Of a stretch of 13,384 bases of DNA, positions 1 through 8,987 are shown piece by piece (position 1 is the first letter of the stretch; every line of letters starts with the position of its first letter). A program made the position numbers and the translations under genes. The DNA is from CAZJBP01 sp964544115 (lineage in GTDB: Bacteria > Verrucomicrobiota > Kiritimatiellia > UBA8416 > JADHWI01), in the NCBI GenBank assembly GCA_964544115.1, contig CAZJBP010000107.1, forward strand, positions 1 to 13,384. Direction: 5' to 3'. A model generated the notes under the pieces. It did not search any database and had not been told where the DNA came from. It worked only from the letters and a program-made list of their open reading frames with translations.

Positions 1-485
1 AAGACGCTAATCAGGTCGATGCACCGGCCGGCGGCCGTGTGCCCGGCGGCCATCGGGCCTCCGCTGACCACGATCGTGGGGATGTTGGTGCGCAGCGCAC
101 CCATCAGCATGCCCGGCACGATCTTGTCGCAGTTGGGGATGCAGACCAGCGCGTCGAAGCAGTGGGCCTTGACGACGGCCTCGACGCTGTCGGCGATGAT
201 CTCCCGACTGGGCAGGCTGTACTTCATGCCCGCATGGCCCATGGCCACGCCGTCGCACACGCCGATGGTGTTGAACTCGAAGGGCACGCCGCCGGCCTTG
301 CGGATCTCGCGCCGGATGAGGGCGCCGACCTTGTCGAGGTGCGCGTGGCCCGGGATCACCTGGTTGAAGGAATTGCACACGCCGATGAACGGCTTCTCGA
401 AATCGGCGTCGCCCAGTCCCGTGGCGCGCAGCAGGCTGCGGTGAGGCGCGCGTTCCCAGCCCTTCTTGATCTGGTCACTGTTCAT
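1..485 (-). CDS. ilvD: Dihydroxy-acid dehydratase, N-terminal part (runs off the window)
   Basis: IlvD converts 2,3-dihydroxy-isovalerate and its methylvalerate homologue to the 2-keto acids, the third common step of valine and isoleucine synthesis, in the cytoplasm using an Fe-S cluster. The first 161 residues are present, and the 3' end lies beyond position 1. The reading shows 'PGHAHLD', 'FNTIGVCDG', 'MKYSLPSREIIADSVE', 'CIPNCDKIVPGM' and 'SGGPM', all family hallmarks. D78 matches the metal-ligand Asp, C119 the cluster Cys and K121 the Lys of the CDK motif; their spacing equals that in E. coli IlvD (81/122/124, from memory). The ATG at 485-483 is preceded by GGAAAGGA about 7 nt upstream. 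The gene is divergent from the small exported protein at 554. The family is certain. The only reservation is whether the gene is intact beyond the edge. Confidence 0.96.
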   Translation of the reverse strand, partial: MNSDQIKKGWERAPHRSLLRATGLGDADFEKPFIGVCNSFNQVIPGHAHLDKVGALIRREIRKAGGVPFEFNTIGVCDGVAMGHAGMKYSLPSREIIADSVEAVVKAHCFDALVCIPNCDKIVPGMLMGALRTNIPTIVVSGGPMAAGHTAAGRCIDLISV

Positions 486-518
486 AAGACTTTCCTTTCC
501 GGATCGCTTGAGCATAGG

Positions 519-548
519 ATGCTACCAGTCGGCCTTGGCGGGTGGCAA
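519..548 (-). promoter_or_regulatory. Candidate sigma-70 promoter for ilvD
   Basis: On the minus strand, TTGCCA (548-543) is followed after 18 nt by TAGCAT (524-519), about 34 nt before the ilvD start codon. The -35 element matches consensus at 5 of 6 positions and the -10 at 4 of 6. It lies in the 68-bp divergent spacer, which is the only place an ilvD promoter could be unless transcription starts inside the neighbour. No leader peptide or attenuator fits in so short a leader. This is a pattern match only. Confidence 0.35.
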
Positions 549-553
549 AGCAA

Positions 554-1027
554 ATGACGGACCGGAAGCGACCCATGGCGTGGATGCGGACGGGCGTGCC
601 TGCGGCGATTGGCGCCCTGGCTGCGGTGGCCATGTTCGCGCAGGGCGGGGGGCCCCTTCGGGCGTGCGAGCTGGAGGCCGACGCCGCAATGGTCCGGCTG
701 TACGCGCGGCATGGCTGGCACGGGCAGGCGCGGGCGGCCGCGGAGGCCCTCGTGGAGCGGCCCGGCAGCGGAGGCTATGCGCGGCTGGCGCGGGCAGCTG
801 CCTGCTACCACGCCGGGGAGGCGGAGGCGGCCGTGGCGCAGTACCGCGACCTGCTGGCCGAGGATCCCGCCGCGCCCGTGTTGCTGTATGACCTCGGCAT
901 GGCGCTGCGGCTGACGGGGCGCGCCGAAGAATGGCGCGATGCAATGCGACGGGCCGAGGACGGAAGTCGCGGGATGCTGCCCGGTCTGGCGGCGGCGTGC
1001 CGACGGGCGGTTGAATCGAACGATTGA
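554..1027 (+). CDS. Small TPR-like exported or membrane-anchored protein, function unknown
   Basis: A 157-residue protein. Residues 1-12 are basic, followed by a hydrophobic stretch (about 14-28, 'VPAAIGALAAVAMFA'), so it looks like a signal peptide or membrane anchor. A cysteine follows at about residue 38 in 'PLRAC', but the Arg makes this a poor lipobox. The rest is Ala-rich and helical, with TPR-like pairs around 'AEAAVAQYRDLLAEDPAAP' and 'LLYDLGMALRLTGRAEEW', suggesting two to three tetratricopeptide-type repeats for protein contacts. I chose the ATG at 554 because GGTGG lies about 9 nt upstream; an in-frame GTG at 542 is possible. It ends 10 bp before the next gene and probably heads a three-gene transcript. 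I do not recognise a specific family. The operon spacing and signal-like N-terminus support a real gene. Confidence 0.65.
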   Translation: MTDRKRPMAWMRTGVPAAIGALAAVAMFAQGGGPLRACELEADAAMVRLYARHGWHGQARAAAEALVERPGSGGYARLARAAACYHAGEAEAAVAQYRDLLAEDPAAPVLLYDLGMALRLTGRAEEWRDAMRRAEDGSRGMLPGLAAACRRAVESND

Positions 1028-1037
1028 GGGGGCGGCC

Positions 1038-1379
1038 ATGAGGCGTGCGACGTGGATGCTGGCGATGGTGGTCGGAGTGGTGCTGGTGGGTGCCTCGTGC
1101 CGGAAGACCGATGTCCGCACGGCGGTGATCCGGGTGCCGCAGATGCGGACGCAGGACGGCGCCAGGCTGGTCACCGAGGCCATCAAGCAGGCGCGCTACG
1201 GAGTGCAGGTCGACTCGATCAAGGCGGACGTGGTGAGCCGGACCGTCACCCTGAAGTACGACAGCATGGAACTGGCGATCAAGAACATCGAATTCCTGGT
1301 GGCGGATGCGGGGTTCGATGCCAACGAGGTGCCGCGCAACACGGTGGCGGCGGCGAAGCTGCCGGCCGAGTGCCGGTAG
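1038..1379 (+). CDS. Small lipoprotein with cysteine-less heavy-metal-associated (HMA)-like domain
   Basis: A 113-residue protein. The N-terminus 'MRRATWMLAMVVGVVLVGASC' is a lipoprotein signal with the acceptor Cys at residue 21. The box is slightly atypical because Gly sits at -3. Residues about 26-100 follow the beta-alpha-beta-beta-alpha-beta pattern of HMA domains: strand 'RTAVIRVPQM', helix 'GARLVTEAIKQA', strands around 'VDSIKADVV' and 'TVTLKYD', helix 'LAIKNIEFLVADAG', then 'FDANEV'. In HMA domains the first loop carries MxCxxCA; here it is 'MRTQDGA' (M36 to A42), so both metal cysteines are replaced by Thr and Gly. Copper or other soft-metal binding by that motif is therefore unlikely. 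The start ATG has GAGGGGG about 7 nt upstream. It is spaced 10 bp after the TPR-like gene and 4 bp before the recombinase. The fold assignment is an inference from pattern. Confidence 0.72.
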   Translation: MRRATWMLAMVVGVVLVGASCRKTDVRTAVIRVPQMRTQDGARLVTEAIKQARYGVQVDSIKADVVSRTVTLKYDSMELAIKNIEFLVADAGFDANEVPRNTVAAAKLPAECR

Positions 1380-1383
1380 CGGC

Positions 1384-2271
1384 ATGAACGTTCAGGTTGA
1401 GCAGTTTCTCGACCACCTGGCGATGGAGCGCGGTCTCAGCGAGAACACGCGCAAGGCCTACGGGGCCGACCTGGCGGGGATGACGGCTTTTACGGACGCT
1501 CGCGGCGTCTCCTCACTCAACCAACTGACCCGCCAGCACGTCATGGACTACCTGGTCCACGAGCGCGACCGGGGCATCGCCGTCAACTCCATTGCCCGCC
1601 GGCTCGTGGCCATCAAGATGTTCCTGCGCTATCTGCAGCAGGAGGGCATGCTGGCCGCCAACGTGGTCGACGTCATGGACTCGCCGCGGCTCTGGAAGAC
1701 GCTGCCCCACATCCTCTCGCCCCGCGAGGTCGAGCGCATGCTGGCGCTGCCGGCGGGCGACGACCCCCTGGCGGTTCGCGACCGCGCCATCCTGGAAACC
1801 TTCTACGCCACCGGCCTGCGCGTGTCCGAGGTGTGCCACCTTCGGATCGACGACCTGCACTTCGACTCGGGCTACCTGCGGTGCACCGGCAAAGGCAACA
1901 AGACCCGCGTGGTGCCGTTCGGCGACCAGGCGCGCGCGAGCCTCCAGCGCTACCTGGCCGACGCCCGCCCGCGCCTGGCGGACGAGGCCACCGGCCGGCA
2001 GGTCTTCCTCACGCGCCGCGCCGCGCCGTTCAGCCGCCAGGGCATGTGGAAACTCATCCGCACGTATGCGCGTCGCGCCGCCATCACCAAGACCGTCTCG
2101 CCCCACACGCTGCGGCACTCGTTCGCCAGCCACCTCCTCTCCAACGGCGCCCCCCTGCGCGTGATCCAGGAGATGCTCGGACACGCCGACATCGCCACGA
2201 CGCAGATCTACACGCACGTGGATCAGAACCGCCTCCGGGCCATTCACGCGCAATTCCACCCGAGGGCATAG
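1384..2271 (+). CDS. xerD: Tyrosine recombinase, XerC/XerD type
   Basis: A 295-residue site-specific recombinase, the usual length for XerC/XerD, which resolve chromosome dimers at dif with FtsK at the division septum. The N-terminal SAM-like core-binding domain spans about 1-90 ('MERGLSENTRKAYGADL') and the catalytic domain about 108-290. The full active-site set is present: R146 ('TGLRVSE'), K170 ('TGKGNK'), H241 and R244 ('HTLRHSFASH'), H267 ('LGHAD') and nucleophile Y276 ('IYTHV'). Each is offset by only 2-3 from E. coli XerD numbering, which is why I favour the Xer housekeeping type over a phage or integron integrase. The ATG at 1384 was chosen over longer in-frame starts because it begins 4 bp after the preceding stop and aligns with family N-termini. 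XerC versus XerD cannot be settled here. Its position behind two envelope-protein genes is unusual. Confidence 0.93.
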   Translation: MNVQVEQFLDHLAMERGLSENTRKAYGADLAGMTAFTDARGVSSLNQLTRQHVMDYLVHERDRGIAVNSIARRLVAIKMFLRYLQQEGMLAANVVDVMDSPRLWKTLPHILSPREVERMLALPAGDDPLAVRDRAILETFYATGLRVSEVCHLRIDDLHFDSGYLRCTGKGNKTRVVPFGDQARASLQRYLADARPRLADEATGRQVFLTRRAAPFSRQGMWKLIRTYARRAAITKTVSPHTLRHSFASHLLSNGAPLRVIQEMLGHADIATTQIYTHVDQNRLRAIHAQFHPRA

Positions 2272-2293
2272 TTGTTCTGCGAACGCTGCGGCG

Positions 2294-2323
2294 TTGCCAT
2301 CCAGCCGGACGTTTCGCTATTCT
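2294..2323 (+). promoter_or_regulatory. Candidate sigma-70 promoter for rnc
   Basis: TTGCCA (2294-2299), an 18-nt spacer and TATTCT (2318-2323) lie in the 76-bp gap between the recombinase and rnc. They match consensus at 5 of 6 and 4 of 6 positions. Transcription would start near 2330 and give a leader of about 18 nt. This would also drive the GH116 gene that follows closely. This is a pattern match only. Confidence 0.38.
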
Positions 2324-2347
2324 CGCGGGCAATTGGAATCGGGGTCT

Positions 2348-3067
2348 ATGCTGGGCGTCAGGAAGAATCCCTATCGCGAGTTGGAGAAGCGTCTGGGCGT
2401 GCGGTTCCGCAACCGCGCGCTTCTGGAGACGGCGCTGACGCATCCGTCGTGCCGCCACGAGAACCCGGATGCGCCGGTCGATAACCAGCGGCTGGAGTTT
2501 CTGGGCGACGCGGTGCTCGACGTGCTGCTGGCCGAGTACCTCTACACGCTGTTCCCGCACTATGACGAGGGGGTTCTGACCACCGTGCGCAGTCGGGTCG
2601 TCAGCGGGCAGTCGCTGGCCGCCTATGCCCGCGGCCTCAAGCTCGGCGAGTTTCTCCAGATCGGCAAGGGGGAGGAGGCCTCGGGGGGGCGGAACCGGGC
2701 GTCGGCCCTCGCCGACGCCCTCGAAGCTGTCCTGGGCGCGGTCTACCTCGACCAGGGCATTCGGGGCGCCCGGAAGCTGTTCCAGTCCGTCTTCGTCGCC
2801 GCCGGCATGGAACTGGACGGCGATCGCTGGGTCGGCAACCCCAAGGGCGCGCTTCAAGACGTGGTTCAGCGGCGCTGGAAGGCTCCGCCCCTCTATAGTT
2901 TGGCTTCGACTGACGGGCCGCCGCACGCGCGTGTTTTCACCGTGGAGGTGGCGCTGCCCGACGGAACCCGGACCCGCGCGACGGGCGGCAGCAAGCAGGA
3001 AGCGGAAGCCGAAGCCGCCCGCGAGTGCCTGCGCGGCCTTAAGGCCTCCGAGGGTGCCACCGGGTAA
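2348..3067 (+). CDS. rnc: Ribonuclease III
   Basis: RNase III cuts double-stranded RNA with two-base 3' overhangs. It processes the rRNA precursor and structured mRNAs in the cytoplasm as a Mg-dependent homodimer. The product is 239 residues, normal for the family. The RNase III domain (about 8-150) carries the signature 'NQRLEFLGDAVLD' at 46-58, with E50 and D54 as metal or catalytic residues. The second acidic pair D123/E126 sits in 'LADALEAVLGAVYLD'. The C-terminal double-stranded RNA-binding domain spans about 164-233 ('NPKGALQDVVQ' to 'GGSKQEAEAEAARECL'). I chose the ATG at 2348, with GGGG close upstream; an in-frame TTG at 2294 would add 18 residues lacking family resemblance and would overlap the likely promoter. 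It is followed by the GH116 gene after 27 bp. Confidence 0.95.
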   Translation: MLGVRKNPYRELEKRLGVRFRNRALLETALTHPSCRHENPDAPVDNQRLEFLGDAVLDVLLAEYLYTLFPHYDEGVLTTVRSRVVSGQSLAAYARGLKLGEFLQIGKGEEASGGRNRASALADALEAVLGAVYLDQGIRGARKLFQSVFVAAGMELDGDRWVGNPKGALQDVVQRRWKAPPLYSLASTDGPPHARVFTVEVALPDGTRTRATGGSKQEAEAEAARECLRGLKASEGATG

Positions 3068-3094
3068 ACGACTCAAAGGGAACGGATCTCAACC

Positions 3095-5740
3095 ATGGCT
3101 ATCATTCGAAACAGAATAGAGCACGGCAGCGGCATCCCCCTGGGCGGGCTTGGAACCGGCAGCATCGAGATCCGGCCGGATGGCTATTTTCACGAGTGGC
3201 AGATCTTCAACCTCGGCATCTGGGCCCCGTACCACTACCAGCCGGACTACTGCCGGATGGACCCGCCCGCCATGCCGCCGGGCGCCCTGTCGTTCTACGT
3301 ATGGGTCAAACCCGAGGGCGAACCGGCCATGATGCGCCGCCTGGGGATGAGGTCGGATCAACAGAATCTCTATTCCTTCGCCTGGATGAAGAGCGTGCGC
3401 GAAATTGAATTCACGGGCACGTACCCCGTCGCCCGGCTGTCGTACCTGGACGACGACCTGCCCGTGGAAATTTCGTCCACGCTGTTCGCCCCGTTCATTC
3501 CGCACGATGCGCGGACCAGCGGCACGCCGGGGTTCCACATGATCTTCACGCTGCGCAACCGGCGCGACACGCCGGTGGAAGCAACGATTCTGGCCACGCT
3601 GCGGAATCCGCTCGCAGCGGACGAGAAGGACCGGAAGCTGCGGAATTCGGTCACGTGCAGGGGCGACACGACGTTTCTCACGATGCGCACCGGGGCGAGC
3701 TCGTGCAGCAACGCCGCCATCGGCAGCCTGGGCCTGTCCGCGACCGGAGGAAAGGCCAGCTGGATCGCGGGGGAATACGATGAGTTCTTTGGTGGCTTCG
3801 GAAGCCCGGCCCGGCCGTACGGGAGCGTGCACGAATCGCTCTTCCATGACGTCCGCGAATGCGGGCGGCTCCCCAGCCTTGCCGGCGCCCATTCGCCGTC
3901 GAACAAAGTCCGCCTCAGCGACGCGGAACTGGACGCGCTCACACCGAAGCAGGCGAAGGATCTGGTGCGCGACATCCTGAAGGTTCCCTTCGCCCGCAGT
4001 CTCTGGCAGCGCGTGGCGGCCGTCGAGTCCCAGCGGCTCCAGACGCGGGCCGGGCTGGTGGAGTTCTTGCAGGCGGTTCGCGCCCGGCTCGACCACCTGG
4101 CGGGGCCCGATCGGACCCGCCAGACCTGGGGTACGGCCGCGCTGGCGTCCACCCTCCGCCTGGCGCCGCGCGAAGCGCGCGAGGCCCGCTTCACGCTGGG
4201 CTGGCACTTCCCCTGGCATCACAGCGCCAAGGGCTACGTCATGGGCCACATGTATGAGAACTGGTTCAAAGACGCCGAGGAGGTCAATGCCTTCCTGGTC
4301 GAGCACGCCGACGAGCACAGGAAGAAAACCGGTGACTTTGCCGCGGCGATGCACACCACGACGCTCGACGCGGAAATGGCTGAAGCCTGGGCGGGCCAGC
4401 TGACGACCCTGGCCAAGTCCACCTGGTGGGTGAAGAACGGCGACTTCGGCGTCTGGGAAGGCCTGGGCTGCTGCGGCTTCCACACGACCGACATCACCTA
4501 CCAGGGCTCGTTCAACCTCCTGGCGCTCTTCCCCGAACTGCAAAAGCGACAGATGGAGATGGGCGCGCGCTTCCAGCGGAAGGACGGGCGGGTCCATCAC
4601 TTCTTCATCCCCGACCTGACGGCGGTGGACGAGGGCTTTGACCGCGTGGACATGAACCAGCAGTTCGTGCTTCTCGCGTGCCGGGATTACCTGTGGACCG
4701 GCGACCGGGCCTATCTGAAGCGGCTCTGGCCGCACATCCTCAGCGCCATGAAGAACACCGCCCTGCTGGATGGCGACGGCGACGGCCTGCCGGACCGCGA
4801 CACGCGCCGCAACACCTACGACTGCTGGGATTTCGCCGGCACGCCATCCTACATCGCCAGCCTTTGGCTGTCCGCCCTCCTGGCCGCTATCCGCATTGCG
4901 GAGGATCTCGGCCATCGCCGCGAGGCGGCGCTCTGGAAGAAGCTGCTGAAGAAGGCGGCCGCCAGCTTCGACAAGAAGCTCTGGAACGGCGAGTACTACA
5001 GCCTCTGGGTCGACGGCAAGACTCGCGACGAGTGCTGCATGACGGACCAGCTGGACGGCGAGTGGTTCACGCAGCTGATCGGCCTGGGGCACGTCCTGCC
5101 GAAGCCGCGCATCGCCGCCGCCCTGAAGGCCGTCATGAAGCACTGCTTCACGGACGAGAACGGCCTCCAGAACGCGAACTATCCGCCGGAAGCCACCAGG
5201 CGCCTGGTCACCCACCGCAACATGCAGCAGACCGCGCCCTGGACCGGGATCGAATACGCGATCGCCTCGATGATGATGGAATTCGGAATGGCGGCCGAGG
5301 GGCGGCGCGTGGTGAAGAATATCCATGACCGGCACCTGCGGGCCGGCCGTTTCTGGAACCACGGGGAATGTGGCGACCACTACTACCGCGCCATGTCGAG
5401 CTGGGCGATTCTCCTGGCCTCAACCGGCTTCAAGCTGGACGTGCCGCGCGGGCGGGTGAGCTTCTCCCCGCCCGTGGCCGTGCCCGAATGCCGCGCGCCC
5501 TGGGTGTCTTCCAGCGGCTGGGGGCATTTCACGATGTCAGGAAACCGTTTCCAGCTCGCCTGCCACTCGGGCGCGCTGACCTTCCGCGAACTCAAGGTGG
5601 GAAATGCCTCGGTTTCCGGTCTGGCCCGGCTGAACGGCCGGCCGGTGCGTGCTGCCGCGCGCACCGAAGAGGGCTCCATCGTTCTGCGTTTCGCCAGGCC
5701 GCTGACGCTGAAGCCCGGCGACACCTGCGTGGTCGAATAA
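3095..5740 (+). CDS. GH116-family glycoside hydrolase (GBA2/DUF608-like), divergent, substrate unknown
   Basis: An 881-residue protein resembling GH116, the retaining beta-glucosidase/beta-xylosidase/glucosylceramidase family. The N-terminal beta-sandwich domain opens with 'GIPLGGLGTGSIEIRPDG', typical of the family. The (alpha/alpha)6 barrel runs from about 400 to 790, followed by a short C-terminal beta-rich tail. Against the characterised Thermoanaerobacterium enzyme (numbering from memory), the nucleophile aligns with E455 ('GVWEGLGC'), acid/base with D576 ('NTYDCWDF'), and T574, D466 and R765 are kept. The sugar-contact Glu before that Arg is H756 ('WNHGECGDHYYR'), and the Pro-His-Asp loop reads 'FIPDLT' around 506. 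Residues about 272-337 are a helical, charged stretch inside the N-terminal domain that I do not expect in the family. No signal peptide is visible, so the enzyme is probably cytoplasmic. Start: ATG at 3095 with GGGAACGGA upstream. It is tail-to-tail with the next gene, 6 bp apart. Confidence 0.86.
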   Translation: MAIIRNRIEHGSGIPLGGLGTGSIEIRPDGYFHEWQIFNLGIWAPYHYQPDYCRMDPPAMPPGALSFYVWVKPEGEPAMMRRLGMRSDQQNLYSFAWMKSVREIEFTGTYPVARLSYLDDDLPVEISSTLFAPFIPHDARTSGTPGFHMIFTLRNRRDTPVEATILATLRNPLAADEKDRKLRNSVTCRGDTTFLTMRTGASSCSNAAIGSLGLSATGGKASWIAGEYDEFFGGFGSPARPYGSVHESLFHDVRECGRLPSLAGAHSPSNKVRLSDAELDALTPKQAKDLVRDILKVPFARSLWQRVAAVESQRLQTRAGLVEFLQAVRARLDHLAGPDRTRQTWGTAALASTLRLAPREAREARFTLGWHFPWHHSAKGYVMGHMYENWFKDAEEVNAFLVEHADEHRKKTGDFAAAMHTTTLDAEMAEAWAGQLTTLAKSTWWVKNGDFGVWEGLGCCGFHTTDITYQGSFNLLALFPELQKRQMEMGARFQRKDGRVHHFFIPDLTAVDEGFDRVDMNQQFVLLACRDYLWTGDRAYLKRLWPHILSAMKNTALLDGDGDGLPDRDTRRNTYDCWDFAGTPSYIASLWLSALLAAIRIAEDLGHRREAALWKKLLKKAAASFDKKLWNGEYYSLWVDGKTRDECCMTDQLDGEWFTQLIGLGHVLPKPRIAAALKAVMKHCFTDENGLQNANYPPEATRRLVTHRNMQQTAPWTGIEYAIASMMMEFGMAAEGRRVVKNIHDRHLRAGRFWNHGECGDHYYRAMSSWAILLASTGFKLDVPRGRVSFSPPVAVPECRAPWVSSSGWGHFTMSGNRFQLACHSGALTFRELKVGNASVSGLARLNGRPVRAAARTEEGSIVLRFARPLTLKPGDTCVVE

Positions 5741-5746
5741 GCCGCT

Positions 5747-7513
5747 TCAGCGCTTCTCTTCGGGGCGCAGGCGGAAGCCGGAGTCGATCTCCTCGGCCAG
5801 CGCCGCCGGGGCCTCCTTCCAGCGGATGCGGTCGGAGTAGAAGATCTGGGATGCGCTGTCCGGGGGCAGCCGGATGGCGTAGCGCAGGGGGAACCCCTCC
5901 GGGATCCGGCCATCGATCAGCGGCGCCCAGGCGCGCCAGTCGCCGTCGACCAGATCGCGCGCGTAGGGCCGGTCGGTCGTCGCGGGCGTGAGGTACACTG
6001 CGGCGACGGGGTGCCATGATGCGCTCATCGTTTCAAGTTCGGCGGGAGTGGCGGGGAGGGCGACAGAAGCGCGTCCCGCGTACCAGGCCGTGGCCCACGG
6101 CACGTCGGTGGCCATGACCTCCTGCGGCTCGAGCAATCCGCCCGCGTAGGCGATGAACGGCGGATAGTAGGGCGGGTAGGGGGACGCCGGCCCGGTCACG
6201 GTGGCGTTCAGCAGGGCCGGCAGGCCGGCTAGCAGGACGAAGAGCCACGATGCCGCGGTTTTCCACGCATCCTCGATCAGGATGCGGTCTGTCAGGTCCC
6301 AGAAGAACGCCGCGCCGAACACGGCCGCCAGCGGCAGGTAGACCCGCAGGGCCGCTCCCGACCCGCGTGGCCCGAGCACCGCCACGCCCAGCATCAGGAG
6401 CAGGCCGGCACCGCCCCACCAGCGCAGCTGGTTCGCCTCACGGCGCCGGAACACGTGCACAAAAGAGGCCGCGAACAGGGCGAGCAGCGGCCCGCTGCCC
6501 CAGGCGTTCGCCAGGCTGCCGTAGGCGTTGGTGAGGCCGGTGAAGGCCTTGGCGCGCAGCGCCAGCGAGACCAGCACGTTGTGGAACGACGGCTCGGTCA
6601 GGCCGTCCACGGTGGTCCCGGGATACAGGGCGGTCTCGTGCAGCAACCCGTAGAGCGCTGTGCCGAACAGATGCCCGGTCTGGGTCACATTGCGCCACAG
6701 CCAGGGCGTCACGACTCCCGCCGCAAGGGCGATGACGAGGAGGCAGGTTCCCAGTCGGCCGCGCGGCCCGCCCGAGGCGCCGAACAGGGCCACCACCGCG
6801 ACCAGCGTCCACATGCTGTAGCCCGCCAGCATCGCCGTGCCGGCCAGCGCCGCCGCCCCCGCCAGCAGCCCCAGCCACGCCAGGACCGGCCTTCGGTCGA
6901 TGCGAGACTGCACCGAGAGGACGGCCGCGTAGACGGCCGCCGCCCCCAGCGCCGTCATCAGCGGCAGCGCCGTGCCGGACATCGCATCGGACATCACCCC
7001 GTCGGTCACCAGATACGCCGCCGACGCCAGCCAGGCCACGAGCGGGTCGAAGAGCCTACGGGCGGTCAGGTTGATAAGCGCCGTGGTCAGCAGCGTCAGC
7101 AGGATGCCCAGCGGGACGAGCACCCGGGTCTCGGGCTGGAACAGCGAGCCGGCCAGTGGCGCCTCGAAGGACGGTCGGAGGAACTTGAAGCCCGCTGCGG
7201 CCAGCGCCGGGAGCGCTGGCGCATGCCGGGTGTCGGGGCAGGCGTCGGGCTGAGGCGCGGCGCCCCGCACGTCGCGCAACAGGGCCAGATCCAGCGGCCG
7301 GAGGCAGTGAGTGGCGAAGCCCCTGCCCTCCGCCATGCCCCGCGCCAGCTGCGCCAGTTCCATGGCCTGGGGATCGGAGAGTCCGCGAAAACGCGCGACC
7401 GCATAGCCCGACAGCAGGGCGGCGGCGAGGGCCGCCTGGAGGAAGAACCGCATGCCCCTGGCGGCAACCCCCTCGGTGAGGCTGTTGACGATGCGCTGGG
7501 TCTGTTCGGACAT
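5747..7513 (-). CDS. GT-C-like multi-spanning membrane protein, probable glycosyltransferase (GT39/PMT_2-like)
   Basis: A 588-residue integral membrane protein with roughly ten hydrophobic segments. TM1 is at about 22-41, and others lie near 131-150, 157-170, 183-201, 210-230, 232-246, 255-270, 342-355, 366-380, 392-405 and 418-436. Right after TM1 comes 'GLSDPQAMELAQLARGMAEG' with D47, the place where GT-C enzymes that use polyprenyl-phosphate sugars keep a catalytic Asp. 'PWLWRN' near 270 is also typical. The C-terminal 140 residues ('YPPYYPPF', 'ATDVPWATAWYAGRASV') form a soluble, probably periplasmic domain. Start: ATG at 7513 with GGAAGGA 9 nt upstream; a TTG at 7522 would sit directly on that ribosome site. 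It lies 5 bp after the sigma-54 activator stop, so it is probably co-transcribed and translationally coupled. Sugar and acceptor are unknown. A non-catalytic membrane protein cannot be excluded. Confidence 0.68.
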   Translation of the reverse strand: MSEQTQRIVNSLTEGVAARGMRFFLQAALAAALLSGYAVARFRGLSDPQAMELAQLARGMAEGRGFATHCLRPLDLALLRDVRGAAPQPDACPDTRHAPALPALAAAGFKFLRPSFEAPLAGSLFQPETRVLVPLGILLTLLTTALINLTARRLFDPLVAWLASAAYLVTDGVMSDAMSGTALPLMTALGAAAVYAAVLSVQSRIDRRPVLAWLGLLAGAAALAGTAMLAGYSMWTLVAVVALFGASGGPRGRLGTCLLVIALAAGVVTPWLWRNVTQTGHLFGTALYGLLHETALYPGTTVDGLTEPSFHNVLVSLALRAKAFTGLTNAYGSLANAWGSGPLLALFAASFVHVFRRREANQLRWWGGAGLLLMLGVAVLGPRGSGAALRVYLPLAAVFGAAFFWDLTDRILIEDAWKTAASWLFVLLAGLPALLNATVTGPASPYPPYYPPFIAYAGGLLEPQEVMATDVPWATAWYAGRASVALPATPAELETMSASWHPVAAVYLTPATTDRPYARDLVDGDWRAWAPLIDGRIPEGFPLRYAIRLPPDSASQIFYSDRIRWKEAPAALAEEIDSGFRLRPEEKR

Positions 7514-7518
7514 GGGGG

Positions 7519-8949
<1,431 letters not shown>

Positions 8950-8987
8950 CGTTCTTCCTTTCGCCGCGCGCCGGTTGTTCCTCAGGG

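Noticed and set aside
522..1385. Minus-strand open frame of 287 codons opposite the TPR-like and HMA-like genes
   Set aside because: It is Pro, Arg and His rich without domain structure. The plus strand offers signal peptides, ribosome sites and tight gene spacing.
1384..2271. Recombinase as the integrase of an integron or integrative element
   Set aside because: Length and active-site spacing match housekeeping XerC/XerD. No attachment repeats, cassette array, excisionase or tRNA gene is seen nearby.
2282..2295. Small inverted repeat AACGC-TGCG-GCGTT after the recombinase gene, as a terminator
   Set aside because: The stem is only 5 bp and no T run follows.
3089..5380. Open frame of 763 codons on the minus strand, opposite the GH116 gene
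   Set aside because: It is antisense to a clear enzyme gene, has no recognisable domain, is rich in Arg, His, Val and Ala, and is explained by stop-codon scarcity in GC-rich DNA.
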